Shown here: positions 1 to 11,137 of the stretch, piece by piece | How the letters are laid out: each line of letters begins with the position of its first letter | Position numbering within the stretch: the first letter of the stretch is position 1 | DNA from: Enterobacter sp. 638 | Lineage (GTDB): Bacteria > Pseudomonadota > Gammaproteobacteria > Enterobacterales > Enterobacteriaceae | Assembly (NCBI RefSeq): GCF_000016325.1 | Contig: NC_009436.1 | Coordinates: forward strand, 1,550,001 to 1,614,000 | Direction of reading: 5' to 3' | Length of the DNA: 64,000 bases | Program-made: the position numbers and the translations under genes | Notes under the pieces: model-generated | Told to the model about the DNA's origin: nothing | The model's database searches: none | Seen by the model: the letters and a program-made list of their open reading frames with translations, nothing else

Positions 1-85
1 TAGCGCGTGCAGCGTAGACCGCTGCGGTGTATCCCGCAGGTCCAGAACCAAGGATTAGCAGCTTACTGTGTTTGGCCGTGCCCAT
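1..85 (-). CDS. trxB: Thioredoxin reductase, N-terminal fragment
   Basis: Only the first 28 codons lie in the window; the gene runs off the left edge. The reverse-strand translation starts [18 protein letters not shown], matching the start of enterobacterial TrxB. GSGPAG (residues 13-18) is the FAD-binding GxGxxG loop after the first beta strand. TrxB is the cytoplasmic NADPH-dependent flavoenzyme that re-reduces thioredoxin. The start codon follows a GAGGAT ribosome-binding site on the minus strand. It is divergent from lrp, as in E. coli. Identity is firm despite the short fragment, since both the peptide and the neighbour fit. Confidence 0.95.
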   Translation of the reverse strand, partial: MGTAKHSKLLILGSGPAGYTAAVYAARA

Positions 86-634
86 GAGATCCTCATTAGT
101 GTTGGCAGACATTTGCTCGGATTGTAGGGAATTTGTTGCCGTAAAAAAAGAGCACAGCAATTTTGTAAACGATTTGTGCAATAGCCATCGGCGATGATGC
201 GGCGTTAAAAGCGTAACAATATAACGTTTTCTGAAGAAAATCGGTCGTTTATAAGGCGACAAAATGAGGATTAATGCCCGAGCGCAATGAATAACTGGCA
301 CGTTGTACTAAAAAACAATGTTTTGCTTTGACAATCCCCTGCGCTTTTGCGAAAACATTGAAGGAAGAAAAAATCTGCGCTAACGGTGTGTCGCATAGAC
401 ATGCACATATACGCCATTTTTACCGGGTCAGCGAAAATTGCATAGGGTGTGGACAGATACCCTAAGTGATATCCATGACAGCCTCTGGGCAACGGTCTTC
501 TTACCGTAGAACCCGAATCTGCATCGCGTACACATTATAAAAGGCGATGCGATAAGCAACGGGTACAGACTCTGAACAGTGAAGTGCAAAGGGTCCAGGC
601 AGGAGTAGGGAAGGAATACAGAGAGACAATAATA
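86..634. other. trxB-lrp divergent intergenic region (549 bp)
   Basis: No credible gene is visible in this AT-rich stretch. It carries the trxB 5' region at its left end and the long lrp leader at its right end. In E. coli the lrp transcript has a leader of roughly 270 nt and the region binds Lrp and H-NS; the similar spacing here is compatible with that. The open frames I can read in it are short and do not resemble proteins. Confidence 0.7.
316..360 (+). promoter_or_regulatory. Putative lrp promoter with flanking inverted repeat
   Basis: A perfect -35 hexamer TTGACA lies at 328-333, about 300 bp before the lrp start, where the E. coli lrp promoter is expected. It sits inside a perfect 9-bp inverted repeat: CAATGTTTT at 316-324 and AAAACATTG at 352-360. 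No strong -10 box is visible 16-18 nt downstream, which suits an activator-dependent or strongly modulated promoter. Assignment as the lrp promoter is inferred from position. Confidence 0.5.
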
Positions 635-1129
635 ATGGTAGATAGCAAAAAGCGCCCTGGCAAAGATCTCGACCGCATCGATCGTAACATTCTTAATGAG
701 TTGCAAAAGGATGGGCGTATTTCCAACGTCGAGCTTTCAAAACGTGTGGGACTTTCTCCGACGCCGTGCCTTGAGCGTGTGCGCCGACTGGAAAGACAGG
801 GTTTTATTCAGGGCTATACGGCTCTGTTAAACCCGCATTATCTGGATGCCTCACTTCTCGTTTTTGTTGAGATTACTCTGAATCGTGGCGCACCAGATGT
901 GTTTGAACAATTTAATACCGCTGTACAAAAACTTGAAGAAATTCAAGAGTGTCACTTGGTTTCAGGCGATTTCGACTACTTGTTGAAAACCCGCGTACCT
1001 GACATGTCAGCCTATCGTAAACTGTTAGGTGAAACCTTGCTGCGACTGCCTGGTGTGAACGACACCCGTACCTACGTGGTAATGGAAGAAGTCAAACAGA
1101 GCAATCGTCTGGTAATTAAGACACGCTAA
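635..1129 (+). CDS. lrp: Leucine-responsive regulatory protein
   Basis: A 164-residue Lrp/AsnC-family global regulator, apparently identical to E. coli Lrp as I recall it. The N-terminal winged helix-turn-helix spans about residues 12-60 (LDRIDRNILNELQKDGRIS, then VELSKRVGLSPTPCLERV); the C-terminal RAM/AsnC domain binds leucine and forms octamers and hexadecamers. It controls amino-acid metabolism, pili and transport, and represses its own gene. The ATG of MVDSKKRPGK is chosen because it gives the family length; an in-frame ATG 17 codons upstream would add a tail not found in Lrp. It is a single-gene unit with a long leader. Confidence 0.99.
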   Translation: MVDSKKRPGKDLDRIDRNILNELQKDGRISNVELSKRVGLSPTPCLERVRRLERQGFIQGYTALLNPHYLDASLLVFVEITLNRGAPDVFEQFNTAVQKLEEIQECHLVSGDFDYLLKTRVPDMSAYRKLLGETLLRLPGVNDTRTYVVMEEVKQSNRLVIKTR

Positions 1130-1169
1130 TACGGAACAGGTGCAAAATCAGTGTAATTTGATTACACTC

Positions 1170-1185
1170 CTGTTAATCCATACAG
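1170..1185 (+). promoter_or_regulatory. LexA (SOS) box upstream of ftsK
   Basis: The sequence CTGTTAATCCATACAG fits the LexA operator pattern CTG-N10-CAG with the preferred T and A next to the ends. It lies 79 nt before the ftsK start, inside the lrp-ftsK gap. E. coli ftsK (dinH) has a LexA-controlled promoter at this place, so SOS control of ftsK is the natural reading. A TTGATT at 1158-1163 could be the -35 box of the promoter that LexA covers. Confidence 0.8.
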
Positions 1186-1214
1186 CAACAGTGCCGGGTA
1201 TCCCGGCGCTGTTG
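1186..1214 (+). terminator. Hairpin downstream of lrp, probable terminator
   Basis: A 13-bp stem (one G-T pair) with loop TAT lies 56 nt after the lrp stop, followed by TCCGTTTT. The T-run is imperfect. The stem starts immediately after the LexA box, so it would also lie near the 5' end of an ftsK transcript starting there. Confidence 0.6.
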
Positions 1215-1263
1215 TCCGTTTTAGCAAACAGGCAGGAAATGCCTGATACCTGGAGAGCCTTTT

Positions 1264-4200
1264 TTGAGCCAGGAATATACTGAAGACAAAGAAGTCACTT
1301 TAACGAAGTTAAGCAGCGGGCGCCGACTCCTGGAGGCGTTACTGATTCTTGTTGCCCTTTTTGCCGTCTGGTTGATGGCAGCCTTACTCAGTTTCAACCC
1401 TTCCGACCCTAGTTGGTCGCAGACTGCATGGCATGAACCTATCCATAATCTGGGTGGGGTGCCTGGCGCGTGGCTGGCAGATACGCTGTTCTTCGTGTTT
1501 GGCGTCATGGCCTACACTATCCCTGTGATTATCGTCGGGGGGTGTTGGTTCGCCTGGCGTCACCGTCAGAACGAAGATTACATCGACTATTTTGCGGTAT
1601 CACTGCGTCTCATTGGCGCATTAGCATTGATCCTGACGTCCTGCGGTTTGGCCGCGATCAATGCCGATGATATCTGGTATTTTGCCTCCGGTGGGGTGAT
1701 CGGCAGTCTCTTAAGCACTGCACTCAAGCCTATGCTTCACAGCAGCGGCGGCACCATTACCTTACTGTGCATCTGGGCTGCGGGCCTGACGCTGTTTACA
1801 GGGTGGTCATGGGTCAGCATTGCCGAAAAACTGGGTAACTTTATCCTCAATATTTTAACCTTCGCCAGCAATCGTACGCGTCGTGACGATACGTGGGTTG
1901 ATGAAGACGAATACGAATACGAAGATGACGATGATCAAGAGGCATCGTCAACTGCAGACCGTCGTGAGTCTCGCCGCACGCGTATCATGCGAGGTGCGCT
2001 GGAGCGTCGTAAACGCGTCGCTGAAAAATTCACGAATCCTCTAGGCCGCAAAACCGACGCAGCGCTTTTCTCCGGCAAACGCATGGATGATGAAGAGCAC
2101 GTCGAGTACAGCGCCGCAGGTGTCGCCGCCGATCCGGATGATGTTTTGTTCTCTGGTCGCCGGGCAATGCCTGGTGATTATGATGAGTATGATCCCTTAT
2201 TAAATGGCCAATCGGTGACGGCACCGATTGCCGCCGCTGCAATTGCAACCACGGCAGCGCAGGTTTACGCCGCGCCAGTAGAAGCCGTCACGCCTTCTGC
2301 TCCTGTACTCACGGCAGATACCGATTTGCAGCAGCCTATTATTGACTGGCAAACCGCACCTGGCGTTCACACGCCGGAGCCGTCTATTGCACCTCAGCCA
2401 GAAAGTTACACACCTGCTCCGCATCAGGAGCACTGGCAACAGCCGTATCAACCTGACTCGCTATATGAACCGCAAGCATATCAGCAGTTTGAACAGCCTG
2501 TTGTACAACCTGTAGTTCAGCCGTATCAGGAACATGCCCCTGAATATGTCGAGCCTGCTCAGGACTATGTTGAACCTGTGCCAGAAGTGGAGGAGACAAA
2601 ACCGTCTCGTCCACCAATGTATTACTTTGAGGAAGTGGAAGAGCGACGTGCACGTGAGCGTGAGCAGCTCGCTGCCTGGTACCAGCCAGTGCCTGAGCCT
2701 GCGAAAGAGCCAGCCAGCACGCCTGCATTTTCCCCTTCCGTTGCTTCTGGTATGGGTTCCGCCTCCACCGTTGCGCCAGTTGCGGCGGGTGTTCAGCAGG
2801 CAACTTCACATGCGACAACCGCTGCAGGCGTCGCTGCGCCAGTATTTAATCTGGCGGCAGGCGCTGCACCACGCCCTCAGGTGAAAGAGGGGATTGGACC
2901 GCAGTTACCACGACCAAACCGTGTGCGTGTGCCAACCCGCCGTGAACTGGCTTCGGCCTCCTTTGGCATCAAAATTCCTTCTCAGCAAATATCAGAAGAG
3001 AGAATGGCTGAAGAAGATTATGACGACGCTGAAGAAATGCATCAGGATGAGCTGGCTCGCCAGTTTGCCGCGCAACAGAACCAGCGTTATGGCGAAGAAC
3101 ATCAACATGACGCGTCGCACTATCCTGCCCAGGACTGTGAAGATGATGCAGCCGAAGTTGAACTGGCGCGCCAGTTCGCCGCGACGCAGCAGCAACGTTA
3201 TTCTGGCGATCAGCCTTCGGGTGCGAATGCGTTCTCATTGTCAGATTTTGAATTCTCGCCGATAAAAGATTTGATTGATGATACGCCGAGTGCGCCGCTA
3301 TTTACGCCGAGCGTCATGCCAGAACAGGAGCAACCGCGTCAGTCGTTTGCCCCGCCGCAGCAACAACATGTTCAGCAACCTGTCGCGCCGCAACAGCCTG
3401 CCGTTGCACCGCCGCAATATGCGCAGCATCAGCCGTCTCCTGCACAAGCGCAGGAAAGTTTGATTCACCCGTTGCTGATGCGTAATGGTGACAGCCGTCC
3501 TGTACAAAGACCAACGACGCCGTTGCCGTCGCTGGATTTATTGACCTCTCCGCCTTCTGAAGTGGAGCCGGTAGATACCTTTGCACTTGAGCAAATGGCG
3601 AGACTGGTTGAAACGCGTCTGGCGGATTTCCGCATTAAAGCGGATGTGGTGAACTATTCTCCGGGCCCGGTCATCACGCGTTTTGAACTGAACCTGGCGC
3701 CGGGCGTTAAAGCTGCGCGAATTTCAAACCTGTCCCGTGATCTGGCGCGTTCGCTCTCGACTGTCGCAGTACGTGTGGTTGAAGTGATTCCGGGCAAACC
3801 CTATGTCGGCCTGGAACTGCCTAACAAAAAACGTCAGACCGTCTATTTGCGTGAGGTTCTGGATAACGCGAAATTCCGTGATAATCCATCGCCGCTCACT
3901 ATCGTGCTGGGTAAAGACATTGCGGGTGAACCTGTGGTTGCGGATCTGGCGAAAATGCCCCATCTGCTGGTCGCGGGTACAACAGGTTCCGGTAAGTCTG
4001 TCGGCGTTAACGCCATGATTCTGAGCATGCTTTATAAAGTCCAGCCGGAAGATGTGCGTTTCATCATGATCGACCCAAAAATGCTGGAGCTTTCTGTTTA
4101 TGAAGGTATTCCGCATCTGCTGACCGAAGTGGTTACCGACATGAAGGACGCAGCCAACGCCTTGCGCTGGAGCGTCAATGAGATGGAACGCCGCTATAAA

Positions 4201-4998
4201 CTGATGTCGGCACTCGGCGTGCGTAATCTTGCAGGTTATAACGATAAAATCGCAGAAGCGGCGCGCATGGGTCGTCCGATTCCCGATCCTTACTGGAAAC
4301 CAGGTGACAGCATGGCTACTGAGCATCCGGTTCTGGAAAAACTGCCTTATATCGTTGTGCTGGTGGATGAATTCGCTGACCTGATGATGACGGTTGGTAA
4401 AAAAGTGGAAGAGCTGATCGCTCGCCTGGCACAGAAAGCGCGTGCGGCGGGTATTCACCTAGTTCTCGCGACGCAGCGTCCTTCTGTCGACGTCATTACC
4501 GGTTTGATCAAAGCTAACATTCCAACGCGTATCGCCTTTACCGTATCGAGCAAAATCGATTCGCGAACTATTCTCGATCAGGGCGGCGCGGAATCGCTGC
4601 TCGGCATGGGTGACATGCTCTACTCTGGACCGAACTCAACAACGCCAGTGCGTGTGCACGGTGCGTTTGTTCGGGATCAGGAAGTTCATGCCGTCGTGCA
4701 GGACTGGAAAGCGCGCGGTCGCCCGCAATACGTTGACGGTATCACCTCGGAAAGTGAAAGTGAGGGGGGCGGCAGCGGTGGCTATGATGGCGCTGAAGAG
4801 CTGGATCCTTTATTCGATCAGGCAGTTAACTTCATTACGGAAAAACGTAAAGCGTCCATTTCTGGCGTGCAGCGTCAGTTCCGTATTGGTTACAACCGTG
4901 CGGCGCGTATCATTGAACAGATGGAAGCACAGGGTATCGTGAGCGAGCCCGGCCACAACGGTAACCGCGAAGTACTTGCTCCCCCGCCGTTTGAGTAA
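1264..4998 (+). CDS. ftsK: Cell-division DNA translocase FtsK
   Basis: A 1244-residue septal motor that pumps chromosome dimers and terminus DNA through the closing septum and activates XerCD at dif. The N-terminus has four membrane helices within about residues 20-190, followed by an acidic then Pro/Gln-rich linker to about residue 755. The motor domain has Walker A GTTGSGKS at 905-912 and Walker B VVLVDE ending at D1035-E1036. The C-terminal gamma winged helix (about 1180-1240, near [16 protein letters not shown]) reads KOPS. The start is TTG, as in E. coli ftsK, giving [11 protein letters not shown]. The linker contains two copies of LARQFA-x-QQ-x-QRY (597 and 634) and differs strongly from E. 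coli in length and composition, as is usual. A LexA box lies upstream. Confidence 0.99.
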   Translation: MSQEYTEDKEVTLTKLSSGRRLLEALLILVALFAVWLMAALLSFNPSDPSWSQTAWHEPIHNLGGVPGAWLADTLFFVFGVMAYTIPVIIVGGCWFAWRHRQNEDYIDYFAVSLRLIGALALILTSCGLAAINADDIWYFASGGVIGSLLSTALKPMLHSSGGTITLLCIWAAGLTLFTGWSWVSIAEKLGNFILNILTFASNRTRRDDTWVDEDEYEYEDDDDQEASSTADRRESRRTRIMRGALERRKRVAEKFTNPLGRKTDAALFSGKRMDDEEHVEYSAAGVAADPDDVLFSGRRAMPGDYDEYDPLLNGQSVTAPIAAAAIATTAAQVYAAPVEAVTPSAPVLTADTDLQQPIIDWQTAPGVHTPEPSIAPQPESYTPAPHQEHWQQPYQPDSLYEPQAYQQFEQPVVQPVVQPYQEHAPEYVEPAQDYVEPVPEVEETKPSRPPMYYFEEVEERRAREREQLAAWYQPVPEPAKEPASTPAFSPSVASGMGSASTVAPVAAGVQQATSHATTAAGVAAPVFNLAAGAAPRPQVKEGIGPQLPRPNRVRVPTRRELASASFGIKIPSQQISEERMAEEDYDDAEEMHQDELARQFAAQQNQRYGEEHQHDASHYPAQDCEDDAAEVELARQFAATQQQRYSGDQPSGANAFSLSDFEFSPIKDLIDDTPSAPLFTPSVMPEQEQPRQSFAPPQQQHVQQPVAPQQPAVAPPQYAQHQPSPAQAQESLIHPLLMRNGDSRPVQRPTTPLPSLDLLTSPPSEVEPVDTFALEQMARLVETRLADFRIKADVVNYSPGPVITRFELNLAPGVKAARISNLSRDLARSLSTVAVRVVEVIPGKPYVGLELPNKKRQTVYLREVLDNAKFRDNPSPLTIVLGKDIAGEPVVADLAKMPHLLVAGTTGSGKSVGVNAMILSMLYKVQPEDVRFIMIDPKMLELSVYEGIPHLLTEVVTDMKDAANALRWSVNEMERRYKLMSALGVRNLAGYNDKIAEAARMGRPIPDPYWKPGDSMATEHPVLEKLPYIVVLVDEFADLMMTVGKKVEELIARLAQKARAAGIHLVLATQRPSVDVITGLIKANIPTRIAFTVSSKIDSRTILDQGGAESLLGMGDMLYSGPNSTTPVRVHGAFVRDQEVHAVVQDWKARGRPQYVDGITSESESEGGGSGGYDGAEELDPLFDQAVNFITEKRKASISGVQRQFRIGYNRAARIIEQMEAQGIVSEPGHNGNREVLAPPPFE

Positions 4999-5055
4999 CA
5001 TGTCATCGTTTGCAAAGATGGGTAAAACAGTAAAAATTAAGCATTTTCTTCTGTT

Positions 5056-5073
5056 ACCTGCCGGTTGGCAGGT
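5056..5073 (+). other. Small hairpin in the ftsK-lolA gap
   Basis: ACCTGCC-GGTT-GGCAGGT forms a perfect 7-bp stem in the 127-nt gap. No T-run follows, so it is not a convincing terminator. It may be a processing or stability element, or be neutral. Confidence 0.35.
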
Positions 5074-5125
5074 TCAGAATGGATGACAGAACCCCATTTC
5101 GGGATGACGAATTTAAGGACTGATA

Positions 5126-5740
5126 ATGAAAAAAATCGCAATCGTCGGAGCATTATTGACCAGCTTTGTTGCCAGCAGCGTCTGGGCCGATGCCGCAAGT
5201 GACCTTAAAAGCCGCCTGGATAAAGTCAGTAGCTTCCATGCTAGCTTCACTCAGAAAGTGACTGATGGCAGCGGAAATGCAGTGCAGGAAGGTCAGGGCG
5301 ATTTGTGGGTTAAGCGCCCCAATCTGTTCAACTGGCATATGACGCAGCCGGATGAAAGCATTCTGGTCTCCGATGGTAAAACCCTGTGGTTCTACAATCC
5401 GTTTGTCGAACAGGCTACCGCGACATTATTGAAAGACGCGACCAGCAATACGCCGTTTATGCTGATTGCGCGTAACCAGACCAGTGACTGGCAGCAGTAC
5501 AATATCAAACAAAACGGTGATGATTTTGTTCTGACCCCGAAGACCAGCAACGGTAACCTGAAGCAGTTCACGATTAATGTGAGCAACAACGGGACAATTA
5601 ATCAGTTTAGCGCTGTGGAACAAGATGAGCAGCGTAGTAGCTATCAGCTTAAATCCCAGCAAAATGGCGCTATTGATGCATCCAAATTCACCTTTACCCC
5701 GCCGCAGGGCGTAACGGTGGATGATCAACGCAATAAGTAA
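5126..5740 (+). CDS. lolA: Outer-membrane lipoprotein carrier protein LolA
   Basis: A 204-residue periplasmic chaperone that takes mature lipoproteins from LolCDE at the inner membrane and hands them to LolB at the outer membrane. The signal peptide is residues 1-21, cleaved after SSVWA, leaving [10 protein letters not shown]. The rest matches E. coli LolA closely (for example [15 protein letters not shown] and the C-terminal [13 protein letters not shown]), including the hydrophobic half-barrel. It is one residue longer than E. coli LolA at the C-terminus. The start follows AAGGACTGATA. Only 9 nt separate it from rarA, so the two are probably cotranscribed. Confidence 0.98.
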   Translation: MKKIAIVGALLTSFVASSVWADAASDLKSRLDKVSSFHASFTQKVTDGSGNAVQEGQGDLWVKRPNLFNWHMTQPDESILVSDGKTLWFYNPFVEQATATLLKDATSNTPFMLIARNQTSDWQQYNIKQNGDDFVLTPKTSNGNLKQFTINVSNNGTINQFSAVEQDEQRSSYQLKSQQNGAIDASKFTFTPPQGVTVDDQRNK

Positions 5741-5749
5741 GAGGCGTGA

Positions 5750-7093
5750 GTGGGCAATCTTTCGCTCGATTTTTCTGAGAATGCGTTTCAACCTCTGGCC
5801 GCTCGCATGCGGCCAGAAAATTTAGCGCAGTATATCGGCCAGCAGCATCTGCTGGCTCCCGGGAAACCGTTGCCGCGCGCTATTGAGGCTGGGCATCTGC
5901 ACTCAATGATCTTATGGGGGCCGCCAGGCACCGGCAAGACCACGCTGGCAGAAGTGATTGCTCGCTATGCTGATGCTGACGTCGAACGTTTGTCTGCCGT
6001 TACCTCCGGTGTGAAAGAGATCCGCGAGGCTATCGAACGAGCCCGGCAAAACCGCAACGCGGGTCGTCGCACCATCCTTTTCGTTGATGAAGTTCATCGT
6101 TTCAATAAGAGTCAGCAGGATGCTTTTCTGCCGCATATTGAAGACGGGACTATCTTCTTTATCGGTGCAACCACCGAAAATCCTTCCTTCGAACTTAACT
6201 CTGCACTTCTCTCGCGTGCGCGCGTTTACCTTTTGAAGCCGTTGACGACGGAAGATATTGAACAAGTGCTCACTCAGGCGATGGAAGACAAAGCACGTGG
6301 CTATGGCGGGCAGGACGTTGTTCTTCCGGACGATACGCGTCGCGCAATTGCTGAGTTAGTGAACGGTGATGCGCGCCGGGCATTGAATACCCTGGAAATG
6401 ATGGCTGATATGGCCGAGTTGGGTGACGCGGGCAAACGCGTACTGAAATCTGAGTTGCTGACGGAAATCGCTGGAGAACGCAGCGCGCGTTTTGATAATA
6501 AAGGCGATCGGTTTTACGACTTGATTTCTGCCCTGCATAAGTCTGTTCGTGGCAGCGCGCCAGATGCTGCATTGTACTGGTATGCACGTATTATCACAGC
6601 GGGTGGCGACCCTCTCTATGTTGCACGTCGCTGTCTGGCGATAGCGTCAGAGGATGTCGGTAACGCGGATCCGCGAGCCATGCAGGTCGCCATTTCAGCC
6701 TGGGATTGCTTTACGCGAGTGGGTCCTTCAGAAGGCGAGCGTGCCATTGCACAAGCCATTGTTTATCTGGCATGTGCACCAAAAAGTAATGCCGTCTATA
6801 CCGCCTTTAAAGCCGCGATGGCGGATGCGCGAGAGCGGCCGGATTATGACGTGCCGGTTCATCTACGCAATGCGCCGACCAAGCTCATGAAAGAGATGGG
6901 GTATGGGCAGGAATATCGCTACGCGCATGATGAGCCAAATGCCTATGCCGCTGGCGAGGAATATTTCCCGCAGGAGATGGCACAAACTCGCTATTATCGC
7001 CCGACAAACAGAGGTCTTGAAGGCAAGATTGGCGAAAAGCTCGCCTGGCTTACCGGACAGGATCAAAATAGCCCTATAAAACGCTACCGTTAG
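5750..7093 (+). CDS. rarA: Replication-associated recombination protein A (MgsA/WRNIP1 family AAA+ ATPase)
   Basis: A 447-residue AAA+ clamp-loader-like ATPase acting at stalled replication forks and binding SSB. Walker A GPPGTGKT is at 57-64 and Walker B FVDEVH has D113-E114. Sensor 1 lies in [12 protein letters not shown]. The C-terminal MgsA domain begins around residue 240 and ends SPIKRYR. GTG is the start: it gives [14 protein letters not shown], matching the family (E. coli also starts at GTG, with AGC rather than GGC as second codon), and it lies 9 nt after lolA. Confidence 0.98.
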   Translation: MGNLSLDFSENAFQPLAARMRPENLAQYIGQQHLLAPGKPLPRAIEAGHLHSMILWGPPGTGKTTLAEVIARYADADVERLSAVTSGVKEIREAIERARQNRNAGRRTILFVDEVHRFNKSQQDAFLPHIEDGTIFFIGATTENPSFELNSALLSRARVYLLKPLTTEDIEQVLTQAMEDKARGYGGQDVVLPDDTRRAIAELVNGDARRALNTLEMMADMAELGDAGKRVLKSELLTEIAGERSARFDNKGDRFYDLISALHKSVRGSAPDAALYWYARIITAGGDPLYVARRCLAIASEDVGNADPRAMQVAISAWDCFTRVGPSEGERAIAQAIVYLACAPKSNAVYTAFKAAMADARERPDYDVPVHLRNAPTKLMKEMGYGQEYRYAHDEPNAYAAGEEYFPQEMAQTRYYRPTNRGLEGKIGEKLAWLTGQDQNSPIKRYR

Positions 7094-7164
7094 CGCGATC
7101 GTTGCGGTAATGTTGGCATAGTATCCCTGTGGCCGCAGGCTGTGGTCACATTTCCCTCATTTAA

Positions 7165-8478
<1,314 letters not shown>

Positions 8479-8496
8479 TCTGTTTTAAAAATAAAA

Positions 8497-8519
8497 AGCG
8501 CCTGAGGGCGCTTTTTTTA
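8497..8519 (+). terminator. serS terminator
   Basis: Stem AGCGCC/GGCGCT with loop TGAG, preceded by an A-run and followed by seven T residues: a textbook intrinsic terminator 18 nt after the serS stop. Confidence 0.92.
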
Positions 8520-8617
8520 TGCCTCTGCTTTGACTCCAGGCAATGTCTGCTCCTCCTAAAGTAGTAATACTCCTTTGAATGAAACCCAGCACGTTATGTG
8601 TCTGAATAACTGTTTCT

Positions 8618-8637
8618 CTATATAAAAAACTATATAG
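8618..8637 (+). promoter_or_regulatory. AT-rich palindrome upstream of dmsA
   Basis: CTATATA-N6-TATATAG is a perfect 7-bp inverted repeat 45 nt before the dmsA start. A match to the NarL heptamer TACYYMT (TACTCCT) occurs at 8568-8574. E. coli dmsA is activated by FNR and repressed by NarL with nitrate, so control sites are expected, but I found no clear TTGAT-N4-ATCAA box. The role of the palindrome is unknown. Confidence 0.3.
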
Positions 8638-8682
8638 CGGTATATGCCGCATCCTTTTTGTGAGCAACCAAAGTGAGTATCT

Positions 8683-11127
8683 ATGAAAATCAAAGCGCCT
8701 GATGCTTTACTGGCTGCCGAGGTGAGCCGTCGCGGATTAGTCAAAACGACTGCGATTGGCGGCCTGGCCGTTGCCAGCAGTGCGTTCACCTTACCCTTCT
8801 CACGTATCGCATCGGCGGCTGACGTTATTGCGCCGAAGACTGCGGCTGAAAAAGTGGTGTGGAGCGCCTGTACCGTTAACTGCGGCAGCCGTTGCCCGCT
8901 GCGGATGCATGTTGTCGATGGCGAAATCAAATACGTTGAGACGGACAACACGGGTGATGATAACTATGAAGGGTTACATCAGGTTCGTGCCTGTTTACGT
9001 GGCCGTTCCATGCGCCGTCGCGTTTACAATCCGGATCGTCTGAAATACCCGATGAAACGTGTGGGTAAACGCGGCGAAGGCAAGTTTGAGCGTATCAGTT
9101 GGGAGGAAGCCTTTGATACGATTGCCAACAACATGCAACGCCTGATTAAAGAGCATGGCAACGAGTCTATCTACCTGAACTACGGAACCGGCACGCTTGG
9201 CGGGACAATGACCCGCTCCTGGCCGCCAGGCAAAACGCTTATTGCACGTCTGATGAACTGTTGCGGCGGATATCTTAACCATTACGGTGACTACTCTTCT
9301 GCGCAGATCGCGGCGGGGCTGAATTACACCTACGGCGGTTGGGCCGATGGCAACAGCCCGTCAGATATCGAAAACAGTAAGCTGGTGGTCCTGTTTGGTA
9401 ATAACCCTGGCGAAACGCGCATGAGTGGCGGTGGGGTGACCTACTATCTGGAACAGGCCCGTGCGAAATCGAATGCCCGAATGATCATCATTGATCCGCG
9501 CTACACCGATACAGGCGCTGGCCGTGAAGACGAATGGATTCCGATCCGCCCGGGTACGGATGCTGCGCTGGTCAACGCGCTGGCGTGGGTCATGATCACT
9601 GAGAACCTTGTTGATCAGCCATTCCTGGATAAATACTGCGTTGGATACGACGAGAAAACCTTGCCAGCCAGTGCGCCTGCAAACGGGCATTATAAGGCTT
9701 ACATTCTTGGACAGGGCAGTGATGGCGTAGCGAAAACCCCGCAGTGGGCATCTACGATTACGGGGATTCCTGTCGAGCGTATCATACAGCTGGCTCGCGA
9801 AATCGGCTCGGCTAAACCTGCCTACATCAGCCAGGGTTGGGGACCTCAGCGCCATGCCAATGGTGAAATTGCGACTCGCGCGATTTCAATGCTCTCGATT
9901 CTGACCGGTAACGTTGGCATCCATGGGGGGAATAGTGGTGCGCGCGAAGGCTCCTATAAAGTGCCATTTGAGCGTATGCCGACGCTGGAAAATCCAGTAC
10001 AAACCAGTATTTCGATGTTTATGTGGACCGACGCGATTGAGCGTGGCCCGGAGATGACGGCGCTGCGTGACGGTGTGCGCGGTAAAGATAAACTCGATGT
10101 GCCTATCAAAATGATCTGGAACTATGCAGGCAACTGCATTATCAACCAGCACTCCGACATCAACCGCACGCATGACATTCTTCAGGATGATAAGAAGTGC
10201 GAGATGATTGTGGTGATCGACTGTCACATGACCTCCTCGGCCAAATATGCCGATATTCTATTGCCAGACTGCACCGCCTCTGAGCAGATGGATTTTGCCC
10301 TTGATGCTTCCTGCGGCAACATGTCCTACGTCATTTTCACCGACCAGGTCATCAAACCACGCTTTGAGTGTAAAACCATCTACGACATGACCACTGAGCT
10401 GGCGAAACGTCTGGGCGTTGAGCAGCAGTTCACAGAAGGTCGCACGCAGGAAGGTTGGATGCGTTATCTGCACGAGCAGTCTCGCAAAGCGGTTCCTGAA
10501 CTGCCGGATTTCGACACATTCCGTAAGCAAGGCATGTTTAAGCAGCGCGATCCTGAAGGGCATCATGTGGCCTACAAGGAATTCCGTCAGGATCCCCAGG
10601 CGAATCCACTGACCACTCCATCGGGAAAAATCGAAATTTATTCCGAAGCGCTGGCGAAAATCGCGTCCAGTTGGGAATTGCCGGAAGGCGATGTCATCGA
10701 TCCACTCCCGATCTACACCCCGGGTTTCGAAAACTATAACGACCCTCTCACGGCAAAATATCCGCTACAGCTGACCGGGTTCCATTATAAAGCGCGCGTT
10801 CACTCTACCTACGGCAATGTGGACGTGCTGAAAGCATCCTGTCGCCAGGAGATGTGGATTAACCCGTTGGATGCCCGCAAGCGCGGCATCGCAAACGGCG
10901 ATCGTATCCGAATTTTTAACGATCGCGGAGAGGTCCATATTGAAGCGAAAGTAACGCCGCGCATGATGCCTGGCGTGGTCGCGCTTGGGGAAGGGGCCTG
11001 GTATAGCCCTGATGCAAATCGTATCGACCAGGCAGGAAGCATTAACGTGCTGACTACGCAGCGCCCGTCGCCACTGGCGAAAGGCAATCCGTCCCACACG
11101 AACCTCGTTCAGGTTGAAAAGGTGTAA
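8683..11127 (+). CDS. dmsA: Anaerobic dimethyl sulfoxide reductase, catalytic subunit A
   Basis: An 814-residue molybdopterin oxidoreductase that reduces DMSO and related S- and N-oxides as terminal acceptors in anaerobic respiration. The twin-arginine signal SRRGLVK (15-21) sends it to the periplasmic face, with cleavage expected near ASA (43-45). A [4Fe-4S] site is formed by C63, C67, C71 and C104. The molybdenum-ligand serine lies in YGDYSS (about S205). The bis-MGD domains continue to the C-terminal molydopterin-binding fold ending NPSHTNLVQVEKV. Length equals E. coli DmsA. It is first in dmsABC; dmsB follows after 10 nt. Confidence 0.99.
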   Translation: MKIKAPDALLAAEVSRRGLVKTTAIGGLAVASSAFTLPFSRIASAADVIAPKTAAEKVVWSACTVNCGSRCPLRMHVVDGEIKYVETDNTGDDNYEGLHQVRACLRGRSMRRRVYNPDRLKYPMKRVGKRGEGKFERISWEEAFDTIANNMQRLIKEHGNESIYLNYGTGTLGGTMTRSWPPGKTLIARLMNCCGGYLNHYGDYSSAQIAAGLNYTYGGWADGNSPSDIENSKLVVLFGNNPGETRMSGGGVTYYLEQARAKSNARMIIIDPRYTDTGAGREDEWIPIRPGTDAALVNALAWVMITENLVDQPFLDKYCVGYDEKTLPASAPANGHYKAYILGQGSDGVAKTPQWASTITGIPVERIIQLAREIGSAKPAYISQGWGPQRHANGEIATRAISMLSILTGNVGIHGGNSGAREGSYKVPFERMPTLENPVQTSISMFMWTDAIERGPEMTALRDGVRGKDKLDVPIKMIWNYAGNCIINQHSDINRTHDILQDDKKCEMIVVIDCHMTSSAKYADILLPDCTASEQMDFALDASCGNMSYVIFTDQVIKPRFECKTIYDMTTELAKRLGVEQQFTEGRTQEGWMRYLHEQSRKAVPELPDFDTFRKQGMFKQRDPEGHHVAYKEFRQDPQANPLTTPSGKIEIYSEALAKIASSWELPEGDVIDPLPIYTPGFENYNDPLTAKYPLQLTGFHYKARVHSTYGNVDVLKASCRQEMWINPLDARKRGIANGDRIRIFNDRGEVHIEAKVTPRMMPGVVALGEGAWYSPDANRIDQAGSINVLTTQRPSPLAKGNPSHTNLVQVEKV

Positions 11128-11137
11128 GGAGTAACCG

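Noticed and set aside
271..706. Short minus-strand open frames in the lrp leader
   Set aside because: They lie in a known long regulatory leader, lack ribosome-binding sites and family resemblance.
3724..4458. A 244-codon open frame antisense to the ftsK motor domain
   Set aside because: Same artefact of codon bias; no recognisable domain and no promoter.
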